A stretch of 64,000 nucleotides of DNA, from the NCBI RefSeq assembly GCF_963678635.1, contig NC_087063.1, forward strand, positions 85,113,574-85,177,573, in the 5' to 3' direction. The translations under genes were made by a program, and so were the position numbers. Of the stretch, positions 34,763 to 45,494 are shown in pieces (positions within the stretch are counted from its first letter, which is position 1; each line of letters begins with the position of its first letter). Origin of the DNA: Symsagittifera roscoffensis (lineage: Eukaryota > Xenacoelomorpha > Acoela > Convolutidae). The notes under the pieces are model-generated. The model was not told where the DNA came from. It saw only the letters and a list, made by a program, of their open reading frames with translations, and searched no databases.

Positions 34763-35530
34763 ATGATAGCCACAAATGACTTGCTCTGCCACACAGCTGA
34801 TGCCGTGGTGGCCTGTTGGATGAAAGAAGAAGAGAAGAAGATAAAGCATAACCTCATCATACTACCACAGCTATATCAAACAGAAGTGTTGTTCAGATCG
34901 CACGACCAGATGGGGCATCAAGGGATAGATAAGGTGCAACAAAAAAATTACACCGGTTTGACTGGCCAGGATTGAGGAAGGCTTGTGAAAAATGGGTGAA
35001 CGCATGTTTGTCGTGTCTACAGGTGAAAGATCCCAGGAAAATGAAATTCCCTCTCAAATCCGTGGAAAGCTCAGAATTCAACGAGGTTGTGCAGATAGAC
35101 CATCAGAAGATCTGCATGACAGATTCGGGGCATAACCAGATATTGGTAATTATTGATCATTTTACAAAATTGGCAGAAGCAGTAATATGTCAGACAGCCT
35201 CGGCGGAGTAAACTGATGATCACTTGATAACGTACTGGATATCCGGTATGGCTGTCCGATGACCTTCCAATCTGATAATGGGAGAGCTTTTGTTGGGGAC
35301 CTGACAAAAGAACTCATGAAGAGATCCCACATTGCACAGGCAAACTCGACGACAAACCATCCAAAAACGAACGGACTAGTGGAGAGGCAGAACAGAACAT
35401 TAGTGACTATGCTCAGGGTATATTGCTCGAGGACCATGACAGACTGTGACAAATATCTGCCGCAAGTGGTAGCGGCGTACAATAACACGCAGCATTCAAC
35501 AACGGGGATCAATCCCTTCATGATGATGAC

Positions 35531-35573
<43 letters not shown>

Positions 35574-36202
35574 AAAAGAGCTTTTTGTTCGGCAAAAGAA
35601 GTACAGAAGACATCGCCTCAGGCATATGTGAAGGAAGTAGTCAGAGGTAACAAGAGTTGAATGAGCTGTGCAGGAGGAATACAGCACAAGCACAGAGGAG
35701 ACAACGGAGGACTTATGATGAAAAGATACTTCAGGCAAAGCCATATGACGTGGAACAATATGTCTGTGTGTTTCAGAATTTCATACCTCCGAAAGGGACA
35801 AAAAAGCTACTAAAGAAATGGAGAGAGCCGTTCATGATAACAGAAGTGCACCAGCAGGGTCGGTTCTACCGCTTGAGCACAGGGCTTGGGGCACACTATG
35901 AAAATCTGAAACCTCACGTCCCATCACCGGAAGACTGGTGTAAACCACAGAACACGGAAGGAGTCGAGTATCTACTGGTGGAGCCAGCATGTGAGGTAAA
36001 TTCGAAAGTCACCAGGGAGAAGAATGATGGTAACGAGAACATGAGTATGGATGACAACGAAAAGATAAAAGCAGACTCGGACGGAGAATCTTTCGCAGAA
36101 GAGGATTGGAATGATCCAGAGCAAGATGAGGTGCCAAAATGGACAGAACCAGATATGCCCTTAACGAAACGAGTAAAAGTGGGCGCAAGAGGACAGGCAT
36201 GA
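34763..36202 (+). pseudogene. integrase, complete domain set, copy A of duplication 3
   Basis: N-terminal zinc part (SHDQMGHQGIDKV, then CEKWVNACLSC), frameshift in the A-run near 34945. Catalytic core: VQIDHQKIC (first Asp), FQSDNGRAF (second Asp), NGLVERQNR (Glu), with exactly 35 residues between the second Asp and the Glu (D,D-35-E). C-terminal GPY/F-like module: KKLLKKWREPFMITEVHQQG. An acidic tail follows (SDGESFAEEDWNDPEQDE). Lesions: TAA at 35209, one base missing near 35250, a (GA)n expansion that shifts frame near 35570, TGA at 35658. In the family the enzyme joins element DNA to the chromosome. Confidence 0.8.
35534..35571 (+). repeat. (GA)n microsatellite inside integrase, copy A
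   Basis: About 19 GA units after ATGATGACAGGC. It is 8 bases longer than the counterpart at 44761-44790, which puts the downstream integrase in a different frame. Confidence 0.95.
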
Positions 36203-36276
36203 GGTACAACAGGTATGGCGACGACTTCTTGATCGACAAGATACGGCCTGAAGAGCTAGGTGAGGAGTAGGCGAAC

Positions 36277-37203
36277 GTGAACGATCTGACAGTCGATTCG
36301 GAGTGGCAGATCGTACACGACAGTGAGCACTCCTTGCAGGATGATCACACCATAACAGAGAAACAAATGGACCTAGAACAGAGTGAGATAGAAAGAAGGG
36401 AGAACAGAAATCTGAGAATACTGGAGTGGATGCACAACCTGGAAGCTGACGAGAAGGAGACGCAAAGTATCCAACAGGTCGACATGTCTGCAGCGAAGTA
36501 GGTAAAGGCAGGGATCCCGTTGTTGGGATGGAAAACGTCTGAACTGCCACTGGATATACCACCTGATAACTTGAACACAGCAACATCGACCGAGACATCG
36601 GTAAACATTTTTGCCCGGGGAGTGGGGGTAGGACTTATCCACACCGAAATTTTAATGATAAAGAAGCTCAGGGAAGTCAGAGAGACTAATGGACTGGAAC
36701 TAGATCAGGAGGAAGCCGAGAATGCCATTGGAAGAAGTTCAAGACCAAGTTCGAGACACCAAATGAGTATTCGCAAAATATCCTGATCACAGACAGCGAC
36801 TTCATCTTGTCAGATAGGATCAGCGCGATCTGCATAACAGTGGACATGAGCTTCAACACTAGACTGCAAGCTTATTTCGGACTGCGAATACCAGAATGTG
36901 GAGTTTCTCTTCAGACAGAGACCAGGATTGGAGGGAATGACCACCCTCAGATTCTCAAAGTCCTGGCAAATAACTGTGCTTTTGGTGACAAGAACTAACG
37001 AGAGAAACGTGAAAGATCCTCAGCATGTGATGTTGGCATTGACTCGATTGAGGGATTTCCTGGTCGAAAGAAGGATAGGAGAGGTCTCAATGCCCGTATA
37101 TGATTCAAACAGGGGTAAATTGAGCCCCAGGGATTTATACGCCATCTTGCACATAGTTTCTGCAGAGACGGAAATAAGGGTACATCTAAACAAGAAGTAC
37201 TAA
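36277..37203 (+). pseudogene. acidic region plus macrodomain-like fold downstream of integrase, copy A
   Basis: A single coding path with TAG at 36499 and frame changes near 36715 and 36945. The first half is charged (EIERRENRNLRILEWMHNLE). The second half has the order of a small macrodomain of the TARG1/OARD1 type: a start like ITDSDFILSDRISAICITVD, then RLQAYFGLRI, a strand VLLVTRTN, a helix LTRLRDFLVERRIGEVSMPV, and DLYAILHIV...TEIRVHL. The GCG-x-D substrate loop of active enzymes is not conserved (YDSNRGKLS). Macrodomains bind ADP-ribose; whether this one did is inference. Stop TAA at 37201. Confidence 0.5.
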
Positions 37204-37259
37204 TTGAACATCGCCTGAGCTTTGAGAGGACATGAGGGTCTCGAGTTATGGGGCACAAG

Positions 37260-37513
37260 GGTCTTGAGTTAGGTATAAGGGGGGCACGTGTCAAGAAAAT
37301 AGGTTTTACTATGATTGGCATGATAATTATAACAGATTTTTCAATTCAAACGTTGTGATGCTAAAACATAAGATAAATCTGCATGTTTTTAAAATCTAAT
37401 TGAATCATCTTATCCTGAAATTGTTAGGATAAAGTTTTAAAGCTAGTAGGGGGGAGGTTTAGATTAGATACGAGCGAAAAACATCTTGGTCTAAAACTAA
37501 ATTTTGTTTTCAG
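37260..37513 (+). promoter_or_regulatory. purine tract and splice-acceptor-like site before ORF2, copy A
   Basis: AAGGGGGG at 37277-37284 is followed by CACGTGTCAAG, which resembles a polypurine tract and LTR start, but no partner LTR exists, so an internal (central) polypurine tract is possible. A second G-run (TAGGGGGGAGG) is near 37448. TTTTGTTTTCAG ending at 37513 is a strong 3' splice site. It lies about 215 bp upstream of the ORF2 ATG, so ORF2 may have been expressed from a cis- or trans-spliced RNA. Confidence 0.4.
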
Positions 37514-37727
37514 ATTGGTCTTGAATCAGAAACACAATAACGATAACTGGATTGAAAAGACACGAGTAGCAGCAGAAAAGTAAGACATCGAACAGCTCTT
37601 CGCAATTGGTATTGAAGAAAGGTATCTCTTGAGTATTAATCTGGGAAAGGTATTTCTTGAAATGATCTAGGTAAGGTATTTCTTGAGCAAGGTATTTCGT
37701 GAGAACTCTTGAGAAAGAAGCACGGCA

Positions 37728-38793
37728 ATGGTAGATCGTTTCTGGAAGTCGGTGCCGGCAGCATCTAGAAAACCCACGATCGACGAGCTTTACAAGCGTT
37801 TGAGGGATCTTGACTACACGCAAGTGAACGAGAGACTAGCGGTGATGCTCAATGCCATCTTGCAACTGGAATAGCAAAGATAGTGCAGGGAATCAGCAAC
37901 CGAGGCTGTGTTAATGATGGGTTGCACCTTGGACGGGATCTCGAATCAAGAGCAAACCAGGTGGCTGTCCTGGAACGTTGACGGAGGCGTGAGTGGATTC
38001 AACCTGGCAAGGAACTCCGGCATGAGCAACACGACGGAGTATGGCGCAGGAGAATTTCCCCTCCCAACCAAGCCACTGGCAGGGACAGGGACACAATCTA
38101 CTTGCAAGACCTCATCAATGATACGGTCCCAACAAGCGGAAGAGTCGTATCCAGATCTCAGCAACCTAAAAAGGGAGCTGAAAAGGGCCCAGAAGGAACG
38201 GGATGAAGCCAATCTGGATAGGGACCAAGCGATCCTCGATACGGACCAGGCCAAACTTGAGCGGGACCAAGCAACTCTTGAGCGAGACAGAGCAATTCTT
38301 AGTCCTGCTGAGGGCGGAACGGGAGCAAGAGCAGAAGCTGCAAGAAAGCGTGGCGAATTGTGACCAGATAAAATCAGAAAGTGAACGACTGCAACGGAGA
38401 CAGCAAGAAATTGCGAGTGGTAAGGAAAGGAAGATTAAGACGGCGAAATCAAGACCTGAGTCCAGGATGAAAGTAGATGAAGCCCCCAGGTCGAGTGATT
38501 GCTTCAATTTGGACCGCGTAGCCCAGGAGCACATGAATGAAGGCATGGGCACTTGGATGCCATCCGAACCAGTTCCTTCCTTGAGAAATCTGGAATCGGG
38601 TCGGATCAGACCATTGATGGACATAAGGCTACCGGGTTTGACGCCCAGTTCATCCAGTGGCAGTCAGACTGGAGCAGAGATATCACGCCTCAAGGAGTGT
38701 CAGGAAAGATTGCAGGCGAGGACTCCCGAGAGTCCGGCACGTGAAGCAGCACCAATCACTTGGAGGGAATATCCAGTGAGGGGAGCGTTGTGA
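37728..38793 (+). pseudogene. ORF2 start: N-terminal part and coiled coil, copy A
   Basis: ATG at 37728 opens 48 codons to TAG at 37872; the same frame resumes at 37908-38363. It contains a long charged helix with a repeated motif, L-D/E-R-D-Q-A (RELKRAQKERDEANLDRDQA). Near 38300 the frame changes and the helix goes on as REQEQKLQESVANCDQIKSE, then a Pro/Ser-rich linker to 38790. This is the first part of a very long protein in the position that env takes in retrovirus-like elements. There is no signal peptide and no known family. Confidence 0.5.
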
Positions 38794-39480
38794 TCTCGAG
38801 TTTTATGAAAAACACAGATGGCGCCTATCACCGACATAACCGGGACGATTGGACGGCGACGCAACGCGAGAGGAGGGATGCCTTTAATGATGCATCTTGG
38901 GCTAAATACTTTACCCAGCCTAGAATACCTGAGGGTACGCTTCACTCTATCATTGTGGACAGTCTTATCCGAGTCCTGACGAGAATCCAGGCACATCAGC
39001 AAGTGGGGGTCATGAGTTTCTCTGGTGCGACAATGCCCCAGATACTGGCATCACTAGAGATGCTGGAGATGGGGAAGATCTATACGGTCACCGTAATGAT
39101 GGGGACCAATGATGTTTCTAGAGCCGAGTCGAGGAAGATGATGAGGTCGCAGGACATGGTGAGCTGCATTCTTGAGGAGCCGAGGGACTATTTTGATCCA
39201 GCAGTGCTCACGATTTGCACGGTCCCCTACAACATGATGGCGGATCAGAATGCGATGAGCATGATTGAAAGAGTGCGCCACATCAACGAGATCATCAGGC
39301 AAATCCAGAATAGAATGTCCTGCTGATGACGCTGCTCGACGTGGTAAGAATGATAGAGGATTCCCATCCACAGAACGCATCTTCGGATGGGATCCATTTC
39401 GACAGGTCCAGGGGCACGGAGTGGCTGAATGATGTCTGTCAGAGACATATTAACCTTCTAGAGTCAGATCTGGTGGAGAC
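38760..39480 (+). pseudogene. SGNH/GDSL hydrolase-like domain 1 of ORF2, copy A
   Basis: Four family blocks occur in the correct order: block I IIVDSLIRVL (the Ser of D-S-L), block II VGVMSFSGATMPQI (Gly), block III VTVMMGTNDVSR (Asn of G-x-N-D), and block V SSDGIHFDRSRG (Asp and His of D-x-x-H). The frame changes just before block V (TGATG near 39324). The SGNH family are esterases, lipases or acyl-hydrolases. All four catalytic-type residues are present, so the ancestor may have been active. The substrate is unknown. Confidence 0.6.
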
Positions 39481-40285
39481 TGGACAATTCATTTTTGGTC
39501 CTCCCCCGAGGCCTTGCTTCTTCACAGCTAAGCCAGTCGCTCATCGCTTGGGAGGAAGGGTCGATTCTAGTGTAAACTCGAGGAGTAGCAGTAGCAGTAG
39601 CAGGCAGCTGGGCTCGACACCTATGGAGAGGGACGAGATGGAGTCTTCTCCTGTCGAAATGAGCTCTGTAGTGTCAGAGCTCTGTAGTGTCATCGGTGGT
39701 GGTGATTGACACAAAAAAGAAGGCAGAGGGTCCCGGAGAAGCGAGCAGAGCCCGGTACCTGGAGCGTGTGTAGTGTCATCGGTGGTGGTGATTGACACAA
39801 AGAAGAAGGCAGAGGGTCCCGGAGAAGCGAGCAGAGCCCGGTACCTGGAGCGTGTGTAAGATCTGGATCTCGAGGAACTGGCCTGTAGACAGGAGCTAGT
39901 GGAGGTCCTGGGACTCAAGAGGACTTGAGTAATCATTATTGAGTGGATTGGCTGAAGGCACTCGAGGCGAACTTTTGTCGAACCAAGATACTGGAGACTG
40001 CCGACTTCACGGGCTTCCCGTCAAGTCTATAATGGAGCCAGTCAACCACAGGTCCCTCGAGGAACTGAGGAGCTCATGCCTCATAGTAGAGCCTCCGAAG
40101 CATTGGACCAGCATAGCCAGGATCAGAATGGCGATTCCCGCGCAGCTGAGGGCAGTGGAGAAGCTTCTTGAGCCGAAAATTATGGAGCTTCCTGGCACTG
40201 CATATACAGGTCCGCAGCTGACCGAAGACCCAAGGTACGGGAGATCCTAGGGAACCTCGCAGCCGGCCAAGACGTTGGCGGTTTA
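39326..40285 (+). pseudogene. ORF2 linker between the two hydrolase-like domains, copy A
   Basis: Continues from block V with PPPRPCFFTAKPVAHRLG, then a Ser-rich stretch with an AGC/AGT repeat, then 39939-40250 (KSIMEPVN...VEPPKHWTSIARIRMA). An 87-bp tandem duplication (about 39685-39858), preceded by an 18-bp one, is present only in this copy and adds 105 bases. No fold recognised. Confidence 0.4.
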
Positions 40286-41320
40286 TGATCGATCAGATCC
40301 TGGAGCAGCGAGAGCCATCATTGTGGCGGGATCGGACTTCGAGGGGACAACCCCGAAATTGTTTTGTCCAGAAAAGTTGGTATATCTATTACCAGGCCCG
40401 GAGGTAAATCAAATTCTGACTCTGATTGTGGCAATAAAGTGGTAGACGCCGTGTGAGCCAGAGCTGTTGTTATTCGCGGGGATGAACGACCACCTACACG
40501 CAGCGGGACTACTCGAGCACTTGAGGAGTGGGGAGTCGACGCCAAAGAAAATCTGGGAGGCAATTCAGACGCTTTTTGCAGCGATGAACGAAATGCAGGA
40601 GTTGGCAGCTTCCCGATGGGGATCAAAAACAAAGGTGGTGTTTGCATCATCGCCAGGCTACGCAGGCATGCCGCCAGCTCTGCAGTTCGTGTATGCAATG
40701 TTGATCCTGATAGCAGATGGCAACGAATGGCGAATGCTAATGGCAGCACCGAATCGTGAGCTAGTGCCGGTGAACTTGAGGCTTCTGAAGTCGGAAGTGG
40801 CGGCAGCATGGGCGGATGTGTCTCAAACTCTGAGGGGCTTTTATGAGCTCGCGGACATCTTGATTGTAATGGATGAGGTCCTTTGTCTTGAGGTGTCGAA
40901 TCTTGCCCGGCAGTTGAAATGTAAACCGGAGGTAGGGGAAGATCATCCCGCGATAACTCATTTGACAGCTAGCCTGTGGTTTCGGAGCATGGATTTTACG
41001 ATGACGAGCTCTACCGGCAGTGCGAGAGGGCCAAATAATGAACGCAAGAATGTAGCGGCAGCCGAGAAGCAGCTGGAATCGATGGGATGTCGTTTGACGC
41101 AGGAAAGAAGGAGGTGGCCCTTCCTAACACCAAGACTGGAGTATGTGACGGACAAGACAAAGAAGAGTGCATCTCCCCTGGCTAAACAGATCTGGGAGTT
41201 TCTGGAAGAGCAGCTTGAGATCGTAGAGAAGAGAGTGAAATTACTGTGGGGAGATTTGTCACGTCAGCCAACGAGGTCCTTTACGGCGGTTTCTGGAGGG
41301 AGTATTCGAAGGTTGAGCTG
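40285..41320 (+). pseudogene. SGNH-like domain 2 of ORF2, copy A
   Basis: ARAIIVAGSDFEGTTPK resembles block I, with G-S-D in place of G-D-S. LLPGPEVNQIL is block II, ELLLFAGMNDHLHAAG is block III (G-x-N-D), then a long helix-rich part (KVVFASSPGYAGMPPALQFV), and DHPAITHLTASLWF may supply the block V His. One stop (TAG near 40442) interrupts; 284 codons are then open. Block I is altered, so it may be a non-catalytic partner of domain 1. Confidence 0.5.
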
Positions 41321-41731
41321 AGGGCCAGGAAGACATACAAAATCTTGAGATTCTTGATTCCAGGCTGGGAGAAGAAATACATGGATAAAGTGTTTTACGA
41401 GGGGAATACCATCTTCGAGGCATTTGTGCAGGACCTCTTGAACATGCTCATCAACCTCTTACTAGCCTTTAATCTGGTATACCCCAGGTACTTATTCAAC
41501 GTGGGTCCGGCTTACATGTTTAGCAGAGGTGTAGAGACCCTCAGGATCGACGGATACTTGACATTGGTACTATTGACGCATGGGAACTTGACGTCGTTTC
41601 ATCGACTGATGAAGTATAGCGAGCCCCTGTCGGTGAGAAAGGCCCACGCAAAAGTGGAGACTAAATCCTACAAATGTGCTGCTGGGCTGAAGACACTGCT
41701 GGTGGAATACCTCTTAATACAGAACCGGTAA
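41246..41731 (+). pseudogene. ORF2 middle region, copy A, unknown
   Basis: Open piece of 161 codons that overlaps the end of the previous frame. It includes a hydrophobic segment (LLNMLINLLLAFNLVYPRYL) that could be membrane-associated or a buried helix, and a Lys/Arg-rich end. The frame goes on after TAA at 41729 as a basic stretch. No family recognised. Confidence 0.4.
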
Positions 41732-42143
41732 TTGACAGGTGAGGAGAGGAATCCGAAGACCAGAGAAGAGATGAGGAAGGGAAATGGAGGCATACCCATC
41801 CTAACCGACTTGTGTCTGGTGATGAGATCTGATCCCTGGGGAATGATCAGAGGACGAAGGATGTGGTGACCTGCATCACGGATCCACTTGTGACAGCGTA
41901 TCGACATTCAGTGGTGCAGCACGAGAAACGACGTGCAGCACGAGAAAATATCTAGCACCTTATGGGTTGGAGGTGGTGGAGTTGCGACAGGGGGGACAAA
42001 AATTGGACGCGGCAGGGACCCTATATGTGCCCCTCACTGAACACAAAGTAACGAACCCAGCAACACCTTCACTCCTGTCACTCGGCACCCCAGGCACTTG
42101 AGATCGAAGAAGTCTTCCCGTAGAAAACAGATTCAGGGATGCA

Positions 42144-42861
42144 TTGGAGAGAGATCAAGCTGAGTCAAGAGAGGTAGAAAGTATGGCCAAAACCCTCAGT
42201 AAAACTGGAGAAGAAATGGGGTTAGGGACTATGCCCTACGATGGAGCAGTGACCGGGAATTTCAGTCCTGGCACCACGCGTGAGCTGTTACAAGATTTGA
42301 GTGGTGATGACTGGGCGGACACGTAAGCCCCACTCTTGGGGGTCTCGCCGCAAGAATCTTGAGCTGCCTCTGGCGAGTGAACCCTTTAACATGGGGATGG
42401 TGCTCTTGAGCGATGAAGTGAGGGAAAAGAACTCCTTTGAAGGGAACTAGTGGATGTTCCTGAGTACGCTGGATGAAAATGCATGACAGGATTTCTTGAG
42501 CGACTTCAACCAGAAAGTGGAACGTAAAGTCGAGTTGGACGATTTAAAAGAGCAGTTGTGGGACACTGTGATAGGATTTGGAGAACCTGTCCTGATGGCC
42601 ACTGGGATAGATGAGAAAGCGAGAGGGAAGCTGCTCGAGAACATAGTTTGCCTGAGGGAACAGAAGCAGAGTACCGAGGACAAACCATGCAAAGATAGCT
42701 CTACTCCAAATAAAAAAACTGAAAATAAGGAAACTAGTATTAAAATTGATGATAAGAGTAAAAGTGATGTTATAATTAAAGATACTACTATTCTTAAGGC
42801 TAGAGAAGGGGGAGGCAAGAGTCGGATAAGGGGGATCTGGACAAAGAAATGGAGTCATTGA
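42144..42861 (+). pseudogene. ORF2 region with hydrophilic linker, copy A, unknown
   Basis: Pieces 42144-42326 and 42496-42861. The second has an acidic helix (ERKVELDDLKEQLWDTV) and then an unusually A+T-rich, Lys/Asp/Thr-rich tract at 42705-42800 (codons such as AAA, GAT, ATT), different in base composition from its G+C-richer surroundings. No fold recognised. The 41732-42143 stretch holds only broken frames of the same protein. Confidence 0.35.
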
Positions 42862-43038
42862 TGATTGTGACTACGCCCCCGTGCAAAAGGAGTGAGGTCT
42901 AGGAGCATGAAACGGGATGTAGAACAAGCGAGTTTTCCACGGAGGCGGTTTCGGAAAAAAAACTTGGAGGAGACGGCTCCCATGGTTTTTGCAAGGTGGA
43001 AGTCGGTGGCCTAAAAAAGCAATTCAGCGGCCCGGAGG

Positions 43039-44286
43039 TTGGCTGAAGTGTTAGTCGAAATGGAAGCCTCGACAACTCCGGGAACGAAAGAAGTCTTCAA
43101 ACCTCAGAAGGCGAATACAAAAAGGGGTTCCACCAGTGTACAGATGTGGCTAGTAGACGTTGGCAAGGATTGGATCTCGGCTCAACGCCAGAGTGCAGGG
43201 AAACAAGTGACAAATTACCCTCTTGAGAGAGGAGCAGCGAGAAACACCGCTCGCCCCTGGTGGATAGCCCTAGAAACCATGAAAGAATTAGAAAAGTGCC
43301 TCAAAAAGCTTGATCGCGGAATATCCAGGAAGCGTTGGAGTAGGGCTACCCAACAAAGAGCTGAAGTGAATAAGCTGGAGTTGGGGAACCAGCTAGAACG
43401 AACTTGGAAGGTCTTGCAGCTTGAGTATTTTGAAGATGAGATGAGGCCACCCTCATCGGCACAACCATTGATGGCGAATCCTTTTGTCAGGACGGCGGGG
43501 CAGTTGATGTTCACGTGGAGCTTGGAAGGAGTGGCGCTGGAGATGTTGTGTTCATGCGACAGACCCAAGTTAGGCGACAAGGGCTTGCGCGTCTATCAGA
43601 TTTTGAGGCAGCATATTGCTCGAGACAATTCTGGACTAACTCTGGCGCGAAGGAAAGATGCCAATGTTTCTTGAAATGGATCATGTCGGTGATTCCCGAC
43701 ACCACCGTCCAGGCATGTAGTCAGAAAGTGACAGGAAATAAAGCAGTAGAAAGGCGAGTCTCAACCGTCATCTTGAACAGGTATCAGAGTACTGGTATCG
43801 CTAAGGGAGATGGTTCGAGGCAGTCTCTGGAGAATCATTGAAAGCTTGATGAAATACTGAGGTTCTCCCACAAGAAGTTCGGCGAGGACCATGACGTGCA
43901 TCGTAACATGGCTCTGGCAGAAGATTATTCAAAGCCCACGAAGCGGGCAGAGTACCAAAACGTATCCGGTGTGATGGGGATGGCCTACAGCCCTTTGTTG
44001 GATCCGAAGGCCGGGGCTGCTTATATGAATTTTGAGCTGGCGGAATTGTTCAAGTTCTGGACAGAGAAAATAGTGGAGATTGATCAGATGGTAAGGAAAA
44101 GACCGAGTCTATGTCTGCTACTTGAGAAGATGCCAGAAGTCATCAGTGTGCCCCGTTCTGATAAGAAGGTGGAATTGAGGCTGGGAGACAAAGACAACGT
44201 GTTGTCCACGAACCTGGGGACTATTTGGAAGTTTCTGAGACCATCGTGGTACCCATATCCCCAGGCGAGTGAAAATGAAGAAGTCA
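43039..44286 (+). pseudogene. ORF2 C-terminal regions, copy A, unknown
   Basis: ORF 43039-43674 (211 codons, with WWIALETMKELEKCLKKLDR), an overlapping frame 43515-43841, and 43896 onward (AEYQNVSGVMGMAYSPLLDP, FWTEKIVEIDQMVRKRPS). It is cut at 44286 by the duplication join. No similarity recognised. Confidence 0.4.
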
Positions 44287-44296
44287 CGTGGAAAGC

Positions 44297-44756
44297 TCAG
44301 AATTCAACGAGGTTGTGCAGATAGACCATCAGAAGATCTGCATGACAGATTCGGGGCATAACCAGATATTGGTAATTATTGATCATTTTACAAAATTGGC
44401 AGAAGCAGTAATATGTCAGACAGCCTCGGCGGAGTAAACTGATGATCACTTGATAACGTACTGGATATCCGGTATGGCTGTCCGATGACCTTCCAATCTG
44501 ATAATGGGAGAGCTTTTGTTGGGGACCTGACAAAAGAACTCATGAAGAGATCCCACATTGCACAGGCAAACTCGACGACAAACCATCCAAAAACGAATGG
44601 ACTAGTGGAGAGGCAGAACAGAACATTAGTGACTATGCTCAGGGTATATTGCTCGAGGACCATGACAGACTGTGACAAATATCTGCCGCAAGTGGTAGCG
44701 GCGTACAATAACACGCAGCATTCAACAACGGGGATCAATCCCTTCATGATGATGAC

Positions 44757-44791
<35 letters not shown>

Positions 44792-45420
44792 AAAAGAGCT
44801 TTTTGTTCGGCAAAAGAAGTACAGAAGACATCGCCTCAGGCATATGTGAAGGAAGCAGTCAGAGGTAACAAGAGTTGAATGAGCTGTGCAGGAGGAATAC
44901 AGCACAAGCACAGAGGAGACAACGGAGGACTTATGATGAAAAGATACTTCAGGCGAAGCCATATGACGTGGAACAATATGTCTGGGTGTTTCAGAATTTC
45001 ATACCTCCGAAAGGGACAAAAAAGCTACTAAAGAAATGGAGAGAGCCGTTCATGATAACAGAAGTGCACCAGCAGGGTCGGTTCTACCGCTTGAGCACAG
45101 GGCTTGGGGCACACTATGAAAATCTGAAACCTCACGTCCCATCACCGGAAGACTGGTGTAAACCACAGAACACGGAAGGAGTCGAGTATCTACTGGTGGA
45201 GCCAGCATGTGAGGTAAATTCGAAAGTCACCAGGGAGAAGAATGATGGTAACGAGAACATGAGTATGGATGACAACGAAAAGATAGAAGCAGACTCGGAC
45301 GGAGAATCTTTCGCAGAAGAGGATTGGAATGATCCAGAGCAAGATGAGGTGCCAAAATGGACAGAACCAGATATGCCCATAACGAAACGTGTAAAAGTGG
45401 GCGCAAGAGGACAGGCATGA
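44297..45420 (+). pseudogene. integrase core and C-terminal module, copy B
   Basis: Lacks the N-terminal zinc part because the duplication begins in the core. From 44485 to 45420 it is one frame interrupted only by TAA at 44866, because the GA tract here keeps phase: core (SDNGRAF, NGLVERQ), then the GPY/F-like KKLLKKWREPF and the acidic tail. Best-preserved integrase C-terminal half in the window. Confidence 0.75.
44761..44790 (+). repeat. (GA)n microsatellite inside integrase, copy B
   Basis: About 15 GA units, 8 bases shorter than copy A, and in phase with the downstream integrase frame. Confidence 0.95.
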
Positions 45421-45494
45421 GGTACAACAGGTATGGCGACGACTTCTTGATCGACAAGATACGGCCTGAAGAGCTAGGTGAGGAGTAGGCGAAC

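Larger units (their letters stand above)
30654..35103 (+). repeat. tandem duplication 2, second copy
   Basis: Starts in the Gag CCHC region (here with both knuckle Cys pairs: CFFCNQEGHCRMDC at about 30735-30777) and continues into native integrase. Differs from the first copy by scattered substitutions and a 47-bp deletion near 33045 between two ACTCGA repeats. Confidence 0.85.
35061..44286 (+). repeat. tandem duplication 3, copy A (9226 bp)
   Basis: Repeated at 44287-53231. Offsets are 9226, then 9218 after the GA tract, 9113 after a duplication near 39.7 kb in this copy, and 8945 after a 168-bp deletion in the other copy. Otherwise well below 1% different. The join reads GAAGAAGTCA|CGTGGAAAG and shares CG with both parents. 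The unit runs from the integrase core to the last part of ORF2. Confidence 0.95.

Noticed and set aside
37289-37513. TGTCAAGAAAATAG after a G-run, as the start of an LTR
   Set aside because: No partner copy exists upstream of gag or elsewhere except the duplicated one; kept as an internal purine tract.
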